From assembly GCA_002293545.1 (NCBI GenBank), contig DBDL01000065.1, forward strand, positions 8,191 through 24,911: a stretch of 16,721 nucleotides of DNA, written 5' to 3'. Each line of letters starts with the position of its first letter. The stretch's first letter is position 1. Shown here one piece after another: positions 1 to 7,466 of this stretch. The notes under the pieces are model-generated. The model was not told the origin of the DNA, searched no databases, and saw only the letters and a list, made by a program, of their open reading frames with translations. The DNA is from Lachnoclostridium sp. UBA933 (GTDB lineage Bacteria; Bacillota; Clostridia; Lachnospirales; Lachnospiraceae). A program made the translations under genes and the position numbers.

Positions 1-8
1 CGGAAGGT

Positions 9-890
9 ATGGAAACAATTAAGTCATTTATCGCAGAATATATCATCTGGTTTTCATTTCCCAAGATAACAGTCATTGATATCTTGGAAATCATTGTTAT
101 CGCATTTGTCCTATATCAACTTATTGTCTGGGTAAAAGACACACGTGCATGGATGCTTGTGAAAGGCATGGTGTTCATCGCAATCGTATGGCTGATTGCC
201 GCTATTTTTGAAATGAACGTATTGCTTTTTGTCTTTGAAAATATGATCGGCGTCGGAATTACGGCACTCGTTATTATTTTTCAGCCGGAACTTAGGAACG
301 CTTTAGAACAATTGGGAAGAAAGGGGTTTGTAAATACCTTTACCCCGTTTGATGATCCGAGGGCAAAGATGAGGCATTTATCAAAAGAATCCATTCAATC
401 CATTATGAGAGCAGTAAAAGAAATGTCCCGGACCAAAACAGGTGCCTTGATTGTCATTGAGCAAAACGAAAAGCTGCCGGAAATTGAACGTACCGGTATT
501 GTCTTGGATTCCAAAATCAGCAGTCAATTGTTACTCAATATCTTTGAAAATAAGACCCCTTTGCATGACGGCGCCGTTGTACTTAGAAATGACAGAATCA
601 TTGCGGCAACCTGTTATCTGCCGCTTTCGGATAACAGGGATTTGAGCAAGGAGCTGGGAACCAGACACCGTGCCGGGCTAGGTATCAGTGAAGTATCGGA
701 TGCATTTACGATTATCGTTTCCGAGGAAAGCGGAGTTATTTCCTTTGCCTATCACGGAAAACTGAGAAGAAGCATTTCCGCAGAGGACCTATCCGAGCGT
801 TTATCTGCTTTATTTAAAACGAGGGATTACGATATAAAGTTAAAGTGGTGGAAAGGAAGGAAGAAGCATGAAACCAATCATAACGCATAA
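9..890 (+). CDS. cdaA: Diadenylate cyclase CdaA (DacA), membrane c-di-AMP synthase
   Basis: CdaA condenses two ATP molecules into the second messenger c-di-AMP, which controls potassium and osmolyte balance and cell-wall homeostasis in Firmicutes. The 293-residue product has hydrophobic segments at about residues 22-42, 51-68 and 72-92, the three-helix anchor usual for CdaA. A cytosolic DAC domain follows, with the DGA motif at 187-189 (in LHDGAVV) and the RHR motif at 219-221 (in GTRHRAGLG); both signature motifs are intact, so the enzyme should be active. Length and domain order match the family. The ATG at 9 has only a short GGAAGG visible just upstream because the window begins there, so the start rests mainly on alignment with the family's usual N-terminus. 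The 3' end overlaps cdaR by 23 bp, which suggests translational coupling. Confidence 0.96.
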   Translation: METIKSFIAEYIIWFSFPKITVIDILEIIVIAFVLYQLIVWVKDTRAWMLVKGMVFIAIVWLIAAIFEMNVLLFVFENMIGVGITALVIIFQPELRNALEQLGRKGFVNTFTPFDDPRAKMRHLSKESIQSIMRAVKEMSRTKTGALIVIEQNEKLPEIERTGIVLDSKISSQLLLNIFENKTPLHDGAVVLRNDRIIAATCYLPLSDNRDLSKELGTRHRAGLGISEVSDAFTIIVSEESGVISFAYHGKLRRSISAEDLSERLSALFKTRDYDIKLKWWKGRKKHETNHNA

Positions 891-2103
891 TCTGGGTGTT
901 AAGCTTGTTTCATTGATCGTTGCCTTTTTTTGCTGGTTGATTATTATTAGTATTTCCGACCCGACCGTTACCAGAAGATTTGACGGGATTCCCGTGGAAA
1001 TATTTAACGAAAATGCGATATCTTCTGCGGAGCAGGTGTATGAAGTCGTAGCGGGGGATAAAGTAAATGTAACGGTCAAAGATAAACGGAGTGTCGTTGA
1101 AAACATACAAAAATCCCAGCTGACAGCAAAGGCGGATTTGGGACAGCTTTCCAAAGTAAATGCTGTGGCCATTGATGTGTATTTGACGGATGTGGAAGCA
1201 AACAGCGTGTCGCTTGATTGGAATAATGCGGTTTTGCAGGTGGCACTGGAAGAAAAAATAACTAAGAACTTCAAGGTGGATTACAAAATCGACGGTGAAC
1301 TGACTTCTTCCTATATACTAAACGATGTGATTATAGAAACGCCAATTGTAGAAGTATCGTGCGGTGTTTCCAAAATGGGAAGGATACACAGTGTCGGATT
1401 GGTGATTCCGCTAAATAAGCAGAAGAAGAATTTTGAGAAAGAATTACCGCTGGTTCTATATGAAGCGGACGGCAATGAAATTGATTTGAACGGCGTTACC
1501 TTTAATACGGATAAAGTGCTGATAAAGGCGTCCGTATTACCGACAAAAACAATTCAGGTGGAGCATAAGCTTGTCGGCACGCCCAAGGAAGGATATTATC
1601 TGGTCAGTACCGATATCCAGCCGGACACAATACAGATAGCCGGACCGGAAGCCGTACTGAAAAATATTGAATCGCTTCCGGTGGAAATCATAGTAGACGG
1701 AAAATCAAAGGAAATCAAAAAAACCATTGAGGTTGCGGAGCTGCTGGATCCGCAGATTGTGATAGATGAAGAATACCGGACCATTTCATATCACTGTATC
1801 ATTGAAAAATACGGTGAGAGGACGATTGTACTCACAAAAGAGGATATCCCGATACGGAATCTGGAGGTCGGACTGGAATGCACATTCCGAAGACCGGATC
1901 AAAAGTATACGGCAGTGATAAGCGGTTCCGAATCCCTGCTCAAGCAGATTGACACGGCGGGAATGGAGTGCTATCTGGATCTGGGTGATTTGGATGTCGG
2001 TACGTATTCGCTTTTGCTGAGGCATAACCTGCCAAAGGGATTAAAATTAAAAAATAATATAAAAGTGCAGATTGACTTAAAACGTTCCATTGTAACAGAA
2101 TAA
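868..2103 (+). CDS. cdaR: CdaR, YbbR-domain regulator of CdaA
   Basis: CdaR is the membrane-tethered extracytoplasmic partner of CdaA and modulates its cyclase activity. The 411-residue product has a short N-terminal cytoplasmic stretch and one transmembrane helix at about residues 9-30 (LGVKLVSLIVAFFCWLIIIS). About 370 residues of beta-rich sequence follow, which I read as consecutive YbbR repeats; repeated short patterns such as GIPVEI and SLPVEI, each ending a strand-rich block, support this. The ATG at 868 is preceded by AAGGAAGG (853-860) at a workable distance and lies inside the end of cdaA. Immediate adjacency to cdaA is the conserved arrangement. The usual third gene, glmM, does not follow; leuA begins 20 bp after the stop instead. 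Exact repeat borders are inferred. Confidence 0.93.
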   Translation: MKPIITHNLGVKLVSLIVAFFCWLIIISISDPTVTRRFDGIPVEIFNENAISSAEQVYEVVAGDKVNVTVKDKRSVVENIQKSQLTAKADLGQLSKVNAVAIDVYLTDVEANSVSLDWNNAVLQVALEEKITKNFKVDYKIDGELTSSYILNDVIIETPIVEVSCGVSKMGRIHSVGLVIPLNKQKKNFEKELPLVLYEADGNEIDLNGVTFNTDKVLIKASVLPTKTIQVEHKLVGTPKEGYYLVSTDIQPDTIQIAGPEAVLKNIESLPVEIIVDGKSKEIKKTIEVAELLDPQIVIDEEYRTISYHCIIEKYGERTIVLTKEDIPIRNLEVGLECTFRRPDQKYTAVISGSESLLKQIDTAGMECYLDLGDLDVGTYSLLLRHNLPKGLKLKNNIKVQIDLKRSIVTE

Positions 2104-2123
2104 ATTTGAAGGAGAAGAAGCCA

Positions 2124-3800
2124 ATGTTGAATTATAAAAGATATAAAAGAGTTCCGGTGATTGAAAATAAAGGGAGAGAATGGCCGGATCATGAAATAGA
2201 GAAAGCACCGGTTTGGTGCAGCGTAGACTTACGGGACGGGAACCAGGCATTGATTGAGCCGATGGTGGTATCCGAAAAAATAGAATATTTTAAAATGTTA
2301 GTAAAATTGGGTTTTAAGGAAATCGAAGTGGGATTTCCGAGTGCTTCCGGGATAGAGTATGATTTTTTACGTCAATTGGTTGAAAGGGATTTAATCCCAG
2401 ACGATGTTGCGGTACAGGTATTGGTTCAGTGCCGCGAACATTTGATCCGCCGTACGTTTGAATCCATTCAGGGGACTAAAAAAGCGATTGTGCATATTTA
2501 CAATTCGACTTCAACATTACAGCGTGATGTTGTATTCGGCAAATCAATGGAGGAGATTAAGCAGATTGCGCTGGACGGTGTGCGTTATACAAAAAAATAC
2601 AGTAAGGATTACGACGGCGAGCTGATTTTGGAATATTCGCCTGAGAGCTTCACCGGAACAGAATTGCCTTACGCACTGGAAATCTGCGAAGCGGTTTTGG
2701 ACGAATGGGGTGCGGACAGTGAACATAAAGTGATTATCAACCTGCCTGCCACGGTGGAAATGACGATGCCGAATGTGTATGCCGATCAAATTGAGTGGAT
2801 GATTAACAATTTTAAAGACCGCGACCGGGTGATTGTGAGTATCCATCCCCATAATGACAGAGGGACAGCCGTTGCCGCTGCCGAGTGTGCTATGCTGGCA
2901 GGATGCGACCGGGTGGAAGGCACCTTATTCGGGAACGGGGAACGTACCGGAAATGCAGATATCCTGAATATTGCTTATAATATGTTTTCGCAGGGAATCG
3001 ACCCGGAATTGAATATTGAAAACGTAAATGAAATCATTAAAATCTATGAAAGCAGCAACAAAATGGAAGTCGGCTTGCGCCATCCTTACGCAGGGAAGCT
3101 TGTATTTACGGCGTTTTCAGGTTCTCATCAGGATGCCATCAATAAAGGTGTTAAAGCATTAAAAAAGAGCGGGAGAGAAGACTGGGAGGTTCCCTATCTG
3201 CCGATTGACCCAAGCGATGTCGGGCGTGAGTACGAACCGATTGTCCGGATCAACAGTCAGTCCGGAAAAGGCGGCGTAGCATTTGTCATGGATACATACT
3301 TTGGCTATAAGCTGCCAAAAAGTATGCATAAAGAATTTGCCGATGTCATACAGGAGCTTTCCGAAAAACAGGGAGAAATATCCCCGGATTTGATTTTAGA
3401 AAAGTTTAACCAATCCTACATCAATCAAAAAGAGCCGTATCATTACCGAAAGGCTTCGATTGAAGATGTTTCGGATACAAAAGAAGAATTTGATACGAAA
3501 GTGACACTGACATACTCGGTAAACGGTAACGACAAGACCGCGGAGGTATACGGAAACGGTCCGATTGACGCCGTGAACAGAGCATTGCAGGAGGAAACAG
3601 GTCTTTTATTGAAAATATTGGACTATTCGGAACATGCCCTTCAATCCGGAGCGAATGCGCAGGCTGCCGCCTATATTCAGTTGATGAATCAAAAAACAAG
3701 GGAAGTAACCCACGGGGTAGGAATCAGCTCAAACATTACAAGAGCGTCGATCCGTGCGGTATTCAGTGCGATAAACCGATTGGTTTCCGCTTCAAAATGA
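2124..3800 (+). CDS. leuA: 2-isopropylmalate synthase (long LeuA type)
   Basis: This enzyme condenses acetyl-CoA with 2-ketoisovalerate, the first committed step of leucine biosynthesis. The TIM-barrel catalytic domain shows the DRE-TIM signature LRDGNQAL (residues 36-43), the metal-binding HPHND (241-245) and the FGNGERTGN motif (269-277). The C-terminal region (about 430-558) fits the LeuA allosteric leucine-binding domain, with YGNGPIDAVNRAL resembling its glycine-rich pattern. At 558 residues it belongs to the longer LeuA group. I chose the ATG at 2124 because AAGGAG lies at 2109-2114 with 9 bp spacing; an in-frame TTG at 2106 would place that site inside the gene. Only 20 bp separate it from cdaR, leaving no room for a T-box or leader attenuator, so transcription probably follows the cdaAR unit and leucine control would be by allostery. 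Confidence 0.95.
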   Translation: MLNYKRYKRVPVIENKGREWPDHEIEKAPVWCSVDLRDGNQALIEPMVVSEKIEYFKMLVKLGFKEIEVGFPSASGIEYDFLRQLVERDLIPDDVAVQVLVQCREHLIRRTFESIQGTKKAIVHIYNSTSTLQRDVVFGKSMEEIKQIALDGVRYTKKYSKDYDGELILEYSPESFTGTELPYALEICEAVLDEWGADSEHKVIINLPATVEMTMPNVYADQIEWMINNFKDRDRVIVSIHPHNDRGTAVAAAECAMLAGCDRVEGTLFGNGERTGNADILNIAYNMFSQGIDPELNIENVNEIIKIYESSNKMEVGLRHPYAGKLVFTAFSGSHQDAINKGVKALKKSGREDWEVPYLPIDPSDVGREYEPIVRINSQSGKGGVAFVMDTYFGYKLPKSMHKEFADVIQELSEKQGEISPDLILEKFNQSYINQKEPYHYRKASIEDVSDTKEEFDTKVTLTYSVNGNDKTAEVYGNGPIDAVNRALQEETGLLLKILDYSEHALQSGANAQAAAYIQLMNQKTREVTHGVGISSNITRASIRAVFSAINRLVSASK

Positions 3801-3819
3801 CAGTCAGGGGTAAGGAGCA

Positions 3820-5598
3820 TTGCAGGAACAATTTTTAACAATCCGGAACCAGCATGAGAACATTCTTGAGAAAAACAGTGCGGCATTTCATCTTATCGGG
3901 TATGTGAAGCTGTTACTTGCCGCACTGTTTTGTTTCTTTCTGTATCTTATGATAGCCAAAAAGATCACGTGGATTACAATCCTATTGTTTGTTATCCTAT
4001 TGATTGTTACAGTCTTTTTTTTCCTCCGGCACAGCAAGCTTCAGGAAATGATGGATTACTCCGCCGGAATGATTCGTATTTGTAACCGGCAGATCGAACG
4101 GATTACCGGTAAATGGAATACCTCAGAGGATACCGGCGAAGAATTTATAGATGCGGGACATGCTTATTCGGCTGACTTGGATATCGTCGGGGAAAAATCC
4201 TTGTTTCAATTTTTGAATGCGGCACACACATGGCACGGCAGACGGGCATTTGCTGATGATTTACTGTGGCCGGGATATGATTCTTCGGAGCTGCTTAAGA
4301 GGCAGGAAGCAATCGCGGAGCTGAGCAAAGACCTCCGGTTTTCGTGTATAATACAGCACCATTTATCCTATATCGGCGCGGATTCTTCTGCGGATAAGCT
4401 GTTGGAAGAATTGCGGAATAACCGGTCTTTTTTTAAACATAAAATATGCAGAGATATATTGACGGTTCTGCCGGTGTTTACGATAGTGCTTTTGTGCGGA
4501 AATCTGATTCTCCAAAAGACGGGGCTGTATTTAACCGGGATTGTTACCGCTGTTTTGCAGGCATTTCTTTGGATGCTGGGAACGGCGAAAACAAAAAAAC
4601 ACATTGGGGTTATGATGGGATTGCCTTATAAGCTGGGGGAATACCATAAAGTCATACAGATTCTGACGGATAGGAATTTTTCGTCCGGCAGATTAGTACA
4701 GATGAAAGAACAGTTGGGTCTTGTTTCCCAAGCCGTTAAGAAGTTAGGAAGAATTGCGGAGAGGGTGAATATAAGGCATAATGGTGTCCTGTATACGCTT
4801 GCCAACATATTTCTCTTATGGGATTATCAATGTGTCTTTTTACTGGAAAAATGGAAGGCGAAAAATTTAGAATCAGCCGCGCAGTGTTTTCAGGCGGTAG
4901 GAGAATTTGAAAGCTTATTATGTTTCGCCGGCTTACCGAACATATGCGGCAATACATGTCTGCCGATAATTTCAGAAAAAGGCGTTAGAATAGACGCCCG
5001 GAACTTAGGACATCCTCTTCTTCCGAATGAAAGCAGGGTAAACAATGATTTCCGTTTGGAAAATGATATCTTTATCATTAGCGGGTCGAATATGTCCGGT
5101 AAAACAACGTTTTTGCGAACCGTAGGAATCAATCTGGTATTAGCCCGTGCGGGAGGCTTTGTCTGTGCGAGCCGGATGACCTGTTCTCTGCCGGAGATTA
5201 TGACCTCAATGAGAATCACCGATGACTTGAATGAAGGGGTTTCTACCTTTTATGCGGAGCTGAACCGTATCAAACGAATCCTTGATTCCGCAAAAAGCAA
5301 TCCGGATATGATTTTCCTGATCGACGAGATTTTTCGGGGGACGAATTCTGCAGACCGGCTGACAGGTGCGGGAGCGGTCCTTTTGAATCTGAGCCGGACC
5401 GGAGCTGCCGGGATGATATCAACACATGATTTAGAACTCTGTGATTTAGCGAAGCTTCGGGAGAAGATTCGGAATTACAGCTTTTCGGAATACTATGAAG
5501 ACGGGAACATCTGCTTTGATTATAAAATGAAATCGGGAGTCGGGAAAACGACGAATGCCAAATATCTGATGGAAATGGTAGGCATTTCACTTCATTGA
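3820..5598 (+). CDS. Membrane-anchored MutS-family ATPase
   Basis: The C-terminal third is a MutS-type ABC ATPase: Walker A GSNMSGKTT (residues 422-430), a STFYAEL segment near 475-481, Walker B MIFLIDE (497-503) followed by FRGTNSADR, and the STHD switch histidine at 536. The N-terminal mismatch-recognition and connector domains of true MutS are absent. Instead there are two hydrophobic helices at about 24-46 and 50-69 and two more at about 214-230 and 236-254, so the protein should sit in the membrane with its ATPase in the cytosol. A helical MutS core/lever-like region lies between. Such MutS-like membrane proteins of about 590 residues recur in Clostridia and are often annotated as mismatch repair proteins; the actual role is unknown to me. 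The start is TTG at 3820. AAGGAG at 3812-3817 is very close (2 bp), but AGGGG at 3806-3810 is well placed. It lies 19 bp after leuA. Confidence 0.85.
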   Translation: MQEQFLTIRNQHENILEKNSAAFHLIGYVKLLLAALFCFFLYLMIAKKITWITILLFVILLIVTVFFFLRHSKLQEMMDYSAGMIRICNRQIERITGKWNTSEDTGEEFIDAGHAYSADLDIVGEKSLFQFLNAAHTWHGRRAFADDLLWPGYDSSELLKRQEAIAELSKDLRFSCIIQHHLSYIGADSSADKLLEELRNNRSFFKHKICRDILTVLPVFTIVLLCGNLILQKTGLYLTGIVTAVLQAFLWMLGTAKTKKHIGVMMGLPYKLGEYHKVIQILTDRNFSSGRLVQMKEQLGLVSQAVKKLGRIAERVNIRHNGVLYTLANIFLLWDYQCVFLLEKWKAKNLESAAQCFQAVGEFESLLCFAGLPNICGNTCLPIISEKGVRIDARNLGHPLLPNESRVNNDFRLENDIFIISGSNMSGKTTFLRTVGINLVLARAGGFVCASRMTCSLPEIMTSMRITDDLNEGVSTFYAELNRIKRILDSAKSNPDMIFLIDEIFRGTNSADRLTGAGAVLLNLSRTGAAGMISTHDLELCDLAKLREKIRNYSFSEYYEDGNICFDYKMKSGVGKTTNAKYLMEMVGISLH

Positions 5599-5627
5599 AT
5601 GATTCGCACAGGAGGAGAAAACAACCA

Positions 5628-6803
5628 ATGTACCAAGCATTTTTGATTAAATATTCGGAAATCGGAATCAAAGGGAAGAACCGGTATATTTTTGAGGACG
5701 CATTGAGAAGCCGAGTTACGGAAAAATTACAAAGGTGTCAGGGAGAGTTCAAAGTAGAAAAAGAACAGGGACGTATCTATGTCGAAGCAAGCGGGGGGTT
5801 TGATGCCGAAGAAATTACGGGGGCATTGACAAAGGTTTTCGGCATTGCCGGCATTTGTCCGGTCGTATTACTGGAAAAAGAATTTGAGGCTTTAAAGACC
5901 GGAGTCCTGCGGTATTTGAAAGAAGAATTTGCTGACACCAAACAAACTTTCAAGGTGAAAGCAAAGAGGAGCGATAAGGATTATCCCAGAACCAGTCCGG
6001 AGATATGCATGGACCTTGGGGAGGCGATTATTGAAGAATGCGGGAATATGACCGTTGATGTGCATAATCCCGATATTTATGTCAATATTGAGATTCGTTC
6101 CGAAGCCTATGTCTATGTGAAAAGCATAAAGGGTCCCGGCGGTATGCCGGTCGGGACAAGCGGACAGGCAATGCTTCTGCTTTCCGGCGGAATCGACAGT
6201 CCGGTTGCCGGTTATATGATTGCGAAAAGAGGAGTCCGGGTACATGCGGTTTATTTTCATGCTCCTCCGTATACAAGCGAACGTGCCAAGCAAAAAGTAG
6301 TTGACTTGGCAAGGATTATTTCGGAATACACCGGTCCGATTCAGTTGCATATCATAAACTTTACGGAGATTCAAATGTATATTTATGATAAATGCCCCCA
6401 TGACGAGTTGACAATTATTATGAGAAGATATATGATGAAGATTGCGGAGGAGCTTGCGGTGATGTCAGACTGCGAGGCACTGATTACCGGAGAGAGTATC
6501 GGTCAGGTGGCGAGTCAGACGACAAAGAGCCTTTCCGTAACCAATGAAGTTTGTCATATGCCGGTATTTCGCCCGCTGATTGCCTTTGATAAGCAGGATA
6601 TAATCCAGCTTGCCGAGAAAATCGGGACGTTTGAAACCTCCATACAGCCTTATGAAGACTGCTGCACGATTTTTGTAGCAAAACATCCGGTTACGAAACC
6701 GGTGCTGGAAAAAATCAAGAAGTCGGAGAAGAAATTGGAAGACAAGATAGAGGAAATGGTAGGGTGTGCGGTAAAGGAAAGAGAAGTCTTGAGGATTCGC
6801 TGA
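5628..6803 (+). CDS. thiI: tRNA 4-thiouridine sulfurtransferase ThiI
   Basis: ThiI adenylates U8 of tRNA and replaces its oxygen with sulfur to give 4-thiouridine; in many bacteria it also supplies sulfur for thiamine. The 391-residue protein has an N-terminal ferredoxin-like/THUMP region (about 1-170), the PP-loop ATP pyrophosphatase motif SGGIDS (186-191) and the downstream GESIGQVASQT motif (288-298). The conserved cysteine near the C-terminus appears as a Cys-Cys pair (345-346, in YEDCCTIF). It lacks the extra C-terminal rhodanese domain of E. coli ThiI, which is normal for Firmicutes. The ATG at 5628 has AGGAGGAG at 5610-5617 with about 10 bp spacing; an in-frame TTG at 5595 is less likely. 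It follows the MutS-like gene closely and ends the first transcription unit. No cysteine desulfurase gene adjoins it here. Confidence 0.95.
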   Translation: MYQAFLIKYSEIGIKGKNRYIFEDALRSRVTEKLQRCQGEFKVEKEQGRIYVEASGGFDAEEITGALTKVFGIAGICPVVLLEKEFEALKTGVLRYLKEEFADTKQTFKVKAKRSDKDYPRTSPEICMDLGEAIIEECGNMTVDVHNPDIYVNIEIRSEAYVYVKSIKGPGGMPVGTSGQAMLLLSGGIDSPVAGYMIAKRGVRVHAVYFHAPPYTSERAKQKVVDLARIISEYTGPIQLHIINFTEIQMYIYDKCPHDELTIIMRRYMMKIAEELAVMSDCEALITGESIGQVASQTTKSLSVTNEVCHMPVFRPLIAFDKQDIIQLAEKIGTFETSIQPYEDCCTIFVAKHPVTKPVLEKIKKSEKKLEDKIEEMVGCAVKEREVLRIR

Positions 6804-6805
6804 AG

Positions 6806-6833
6806 AAAGCGGGCGGCTGAGAACCGCGCCCGC
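6806..6833 (+). terminator. Hairpin after thiI, weak terminator candidate
   Basis: Arms GCGGGCG (6809-6815) and CGCCCGC (6827-6833) form a perfect 7 bp GC stem with an 11-nt loop, starting 5 nt after the thiI stop. No uridine run follows directly; the nearest T-rich stretch is at 6874-6880, after a second hairpin. It may still end the cdaA-thiI transcript or stabilise its 3' end. The first 18 bases are almost identical to the start of the clear terminator at 14085-14119. Confidence 0.4.
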
Positions 6834-6834
6834 A

Positions 6835-6855
6835 GAAGTTTGCAAAGCAAACTTC
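6835..6855 (+). repeat. Perfect 9-bp palindrome with 3-nt loop
   Basis: GAAGTTTGC (6835-6843) and GCAAACTTC (6847-6855) pair perfectly around the loop AAA, followed by GCT. A similar palindrome of 10 bp with a 3-nt loop lies at 11649-11671. Both sit between genes and neither has a following uridine tract, so they look more like small dispersed palindromes or processing/3'-end elements than intrinsic terminators. Confidence 0.6.
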
Positions 6856-6912
6856 GCTCCACAGGATTGGGGCTTTTCTATAAAATGAAGAAAATGGCGG
6901 ATTTTGGTAAAT

Positions 6913-6937
6913 AAAAAAGGACTGCATTCACAGCCCC
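6913..6937 (-). terminator. Intrinsic terminator of the HPr-like gene
   Basis: Read on the minus strand, GGGCTG, loop TGAATG and CAGTCC (plus 6936 down to 6919) form a 6 bp stem with one G-U pair, followed at once by six uridines and an AU-rich stretch. It lies about 80 nt after the stop of the minus-strand gene ending at 7017 and points toward thiI, separating the two convergent units. Confidence 0.75.
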
Positions 6938-7016
6938 GCTTTGTAAGTAACATACCCAAATACCCATATGAATTTTGTGAGTTGTGCCATCCGGACTAAA
7001 CAATAAACGGTTTAAG

Positions 7017-7226
7017 TTATTCCAGAAGCAAATCAATATCTGTTTCGCTGTGAATGTTTAAATCAATTGTTTTTGATAAATCCAGACTGAAGATACCCAT
7101 AATGGATTTGGCATCAATAACATATCTTCCGGATACTAAATCAAATTCAGCATCGAATTTGGTAACTTCATTTACAAATGCTTTTACTTTTTCAATGGAG
7201 TTAAGTGATATTTTAATTGTTTTCAT
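7017..7226 (-). CDS. HPr-like protein lacking the phosphorylated histidine
   Basis: This 69-residue protein aligns over its whole length with HPr/Crh phosphocarriers. The most telling part is AKSIMGIFSL (residues 39-48), matching the HPr segment around regulatory Ser46; the equivalent here is Ser41. At the position of catalytic His15 (same offset of 5) there is Ser10, in LNSIEKVKAF, and the usual H-A-R-P motif is gone. It therefore cannot relay phosphate in the sugar PTS. By analogy with B. subtilis Crh, which keeps Ser46 but not His15, it could act as a regulatory co-factor, for example in carbon catabolite control; that is inference. The C-terminus is shorter than HPr by about 15 residues. 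The start ATG (7224-7226) is preceded by a strong AAGGGGG. It is a single-gene unit with its own promoter and terminator. Confidence 0.82.
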   Translation of the reverse strand: MKTIKISLNSIEKVKAFVNEVTKFDAEFDLVSGRYVIDAKSIMGIFSLDLSKTIDLNIHSETDIDLLLE

Positions 7227-7248
7227 ATTTTGTTCCCCCTTTTGATTA

Positions 7249-7257
7249 ATTTTACCA
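7249..7257 (-). promoter_or_regulatory. Extended -10 promoter for the HPr-like gene
   Basis: On the minus strand the sequence reads TGGTAAAAT, an extended -10 (TG-n-TAAAAT), about 23 bp upstream of the start codon. I see no good -35 at 16-18 bp, consistent with an extended -10 promoter. It would give a leader of about 15 nt containing the AAGGGGG ribosome site. Confidence 0.5.
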
Positions 7258-7334
7258 CACCTATATATTAACCTTTGCCTATTGTTTCGTCAATATGCAA
7301 AACAGAGAAAAAAAATAAAAAAAGGCTTGTACGA

Positions 7335-7362
7335 TTGATAAGTTTATCTAAATAAGTAATCT
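7335..7362 (+). promoter_or_regulatory. Possible mtaB promoter with internal palindrome
   Basis: TTGATA (7335-7340) and TAATCT (7357-7362) are separated by 16 bp, a fair sigma-A match. Between them lies the inverted repeat GATAAGTTTATC (7337-7348), which could be an operator or chance in AT-rich DNA. The leader to the GTG start would be about 98 nt. An alternative is a TTGTAC box at 7328. Confidence 0.35.
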
Positions 7363-7466
7363 GTGTAAAATTATTTTGTGCATAATGTCGGTACGATGAA
7401 TCTCATGGGTCAGGATATTGGTCAAAAAAGTGAGTGCCTTATCGGCAATAAACGAGGAGTGAGTAA

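Noticed and set aside
840..1274. Minus-strand open frame of 144 codons opposite cdaA/cdaR
   Set aside because: It lies antisense to two confidently identified genes, has no recognisable domain and no ribosome site; the same applies to the minus-strand frames opposite thiI (5892-6401), rnjA (10510-11058) and the U32 gene (12590-13087).
2104..2123. T-box or leucine leader before leuA
   Set aside because: Only 20 bp separate cdaR and leuA, holding just the ribosome site.
5595..5627. Upstream TTG start for thiI
   Set aside because: It would put the strong AGGAGGAG ribosome site inside the gene and add residues that the family lacks.
6869..6937. Long-range inverted repeat GGGGCT/AGCCCC after thiI
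   Set aside because: The 6-bp arms are almost 60 bases apart, and the 3' arm is already used by the minus-strand terminator; probably chance.
6465..6959. Minus-strand open frame of 164 codons overlapping the end of thiI and the following spacer
   Set aside because: It runs through the terminator of the HPr-like gene and both hairpins after thiI, and its composition is that of a reverse-complement shadow.
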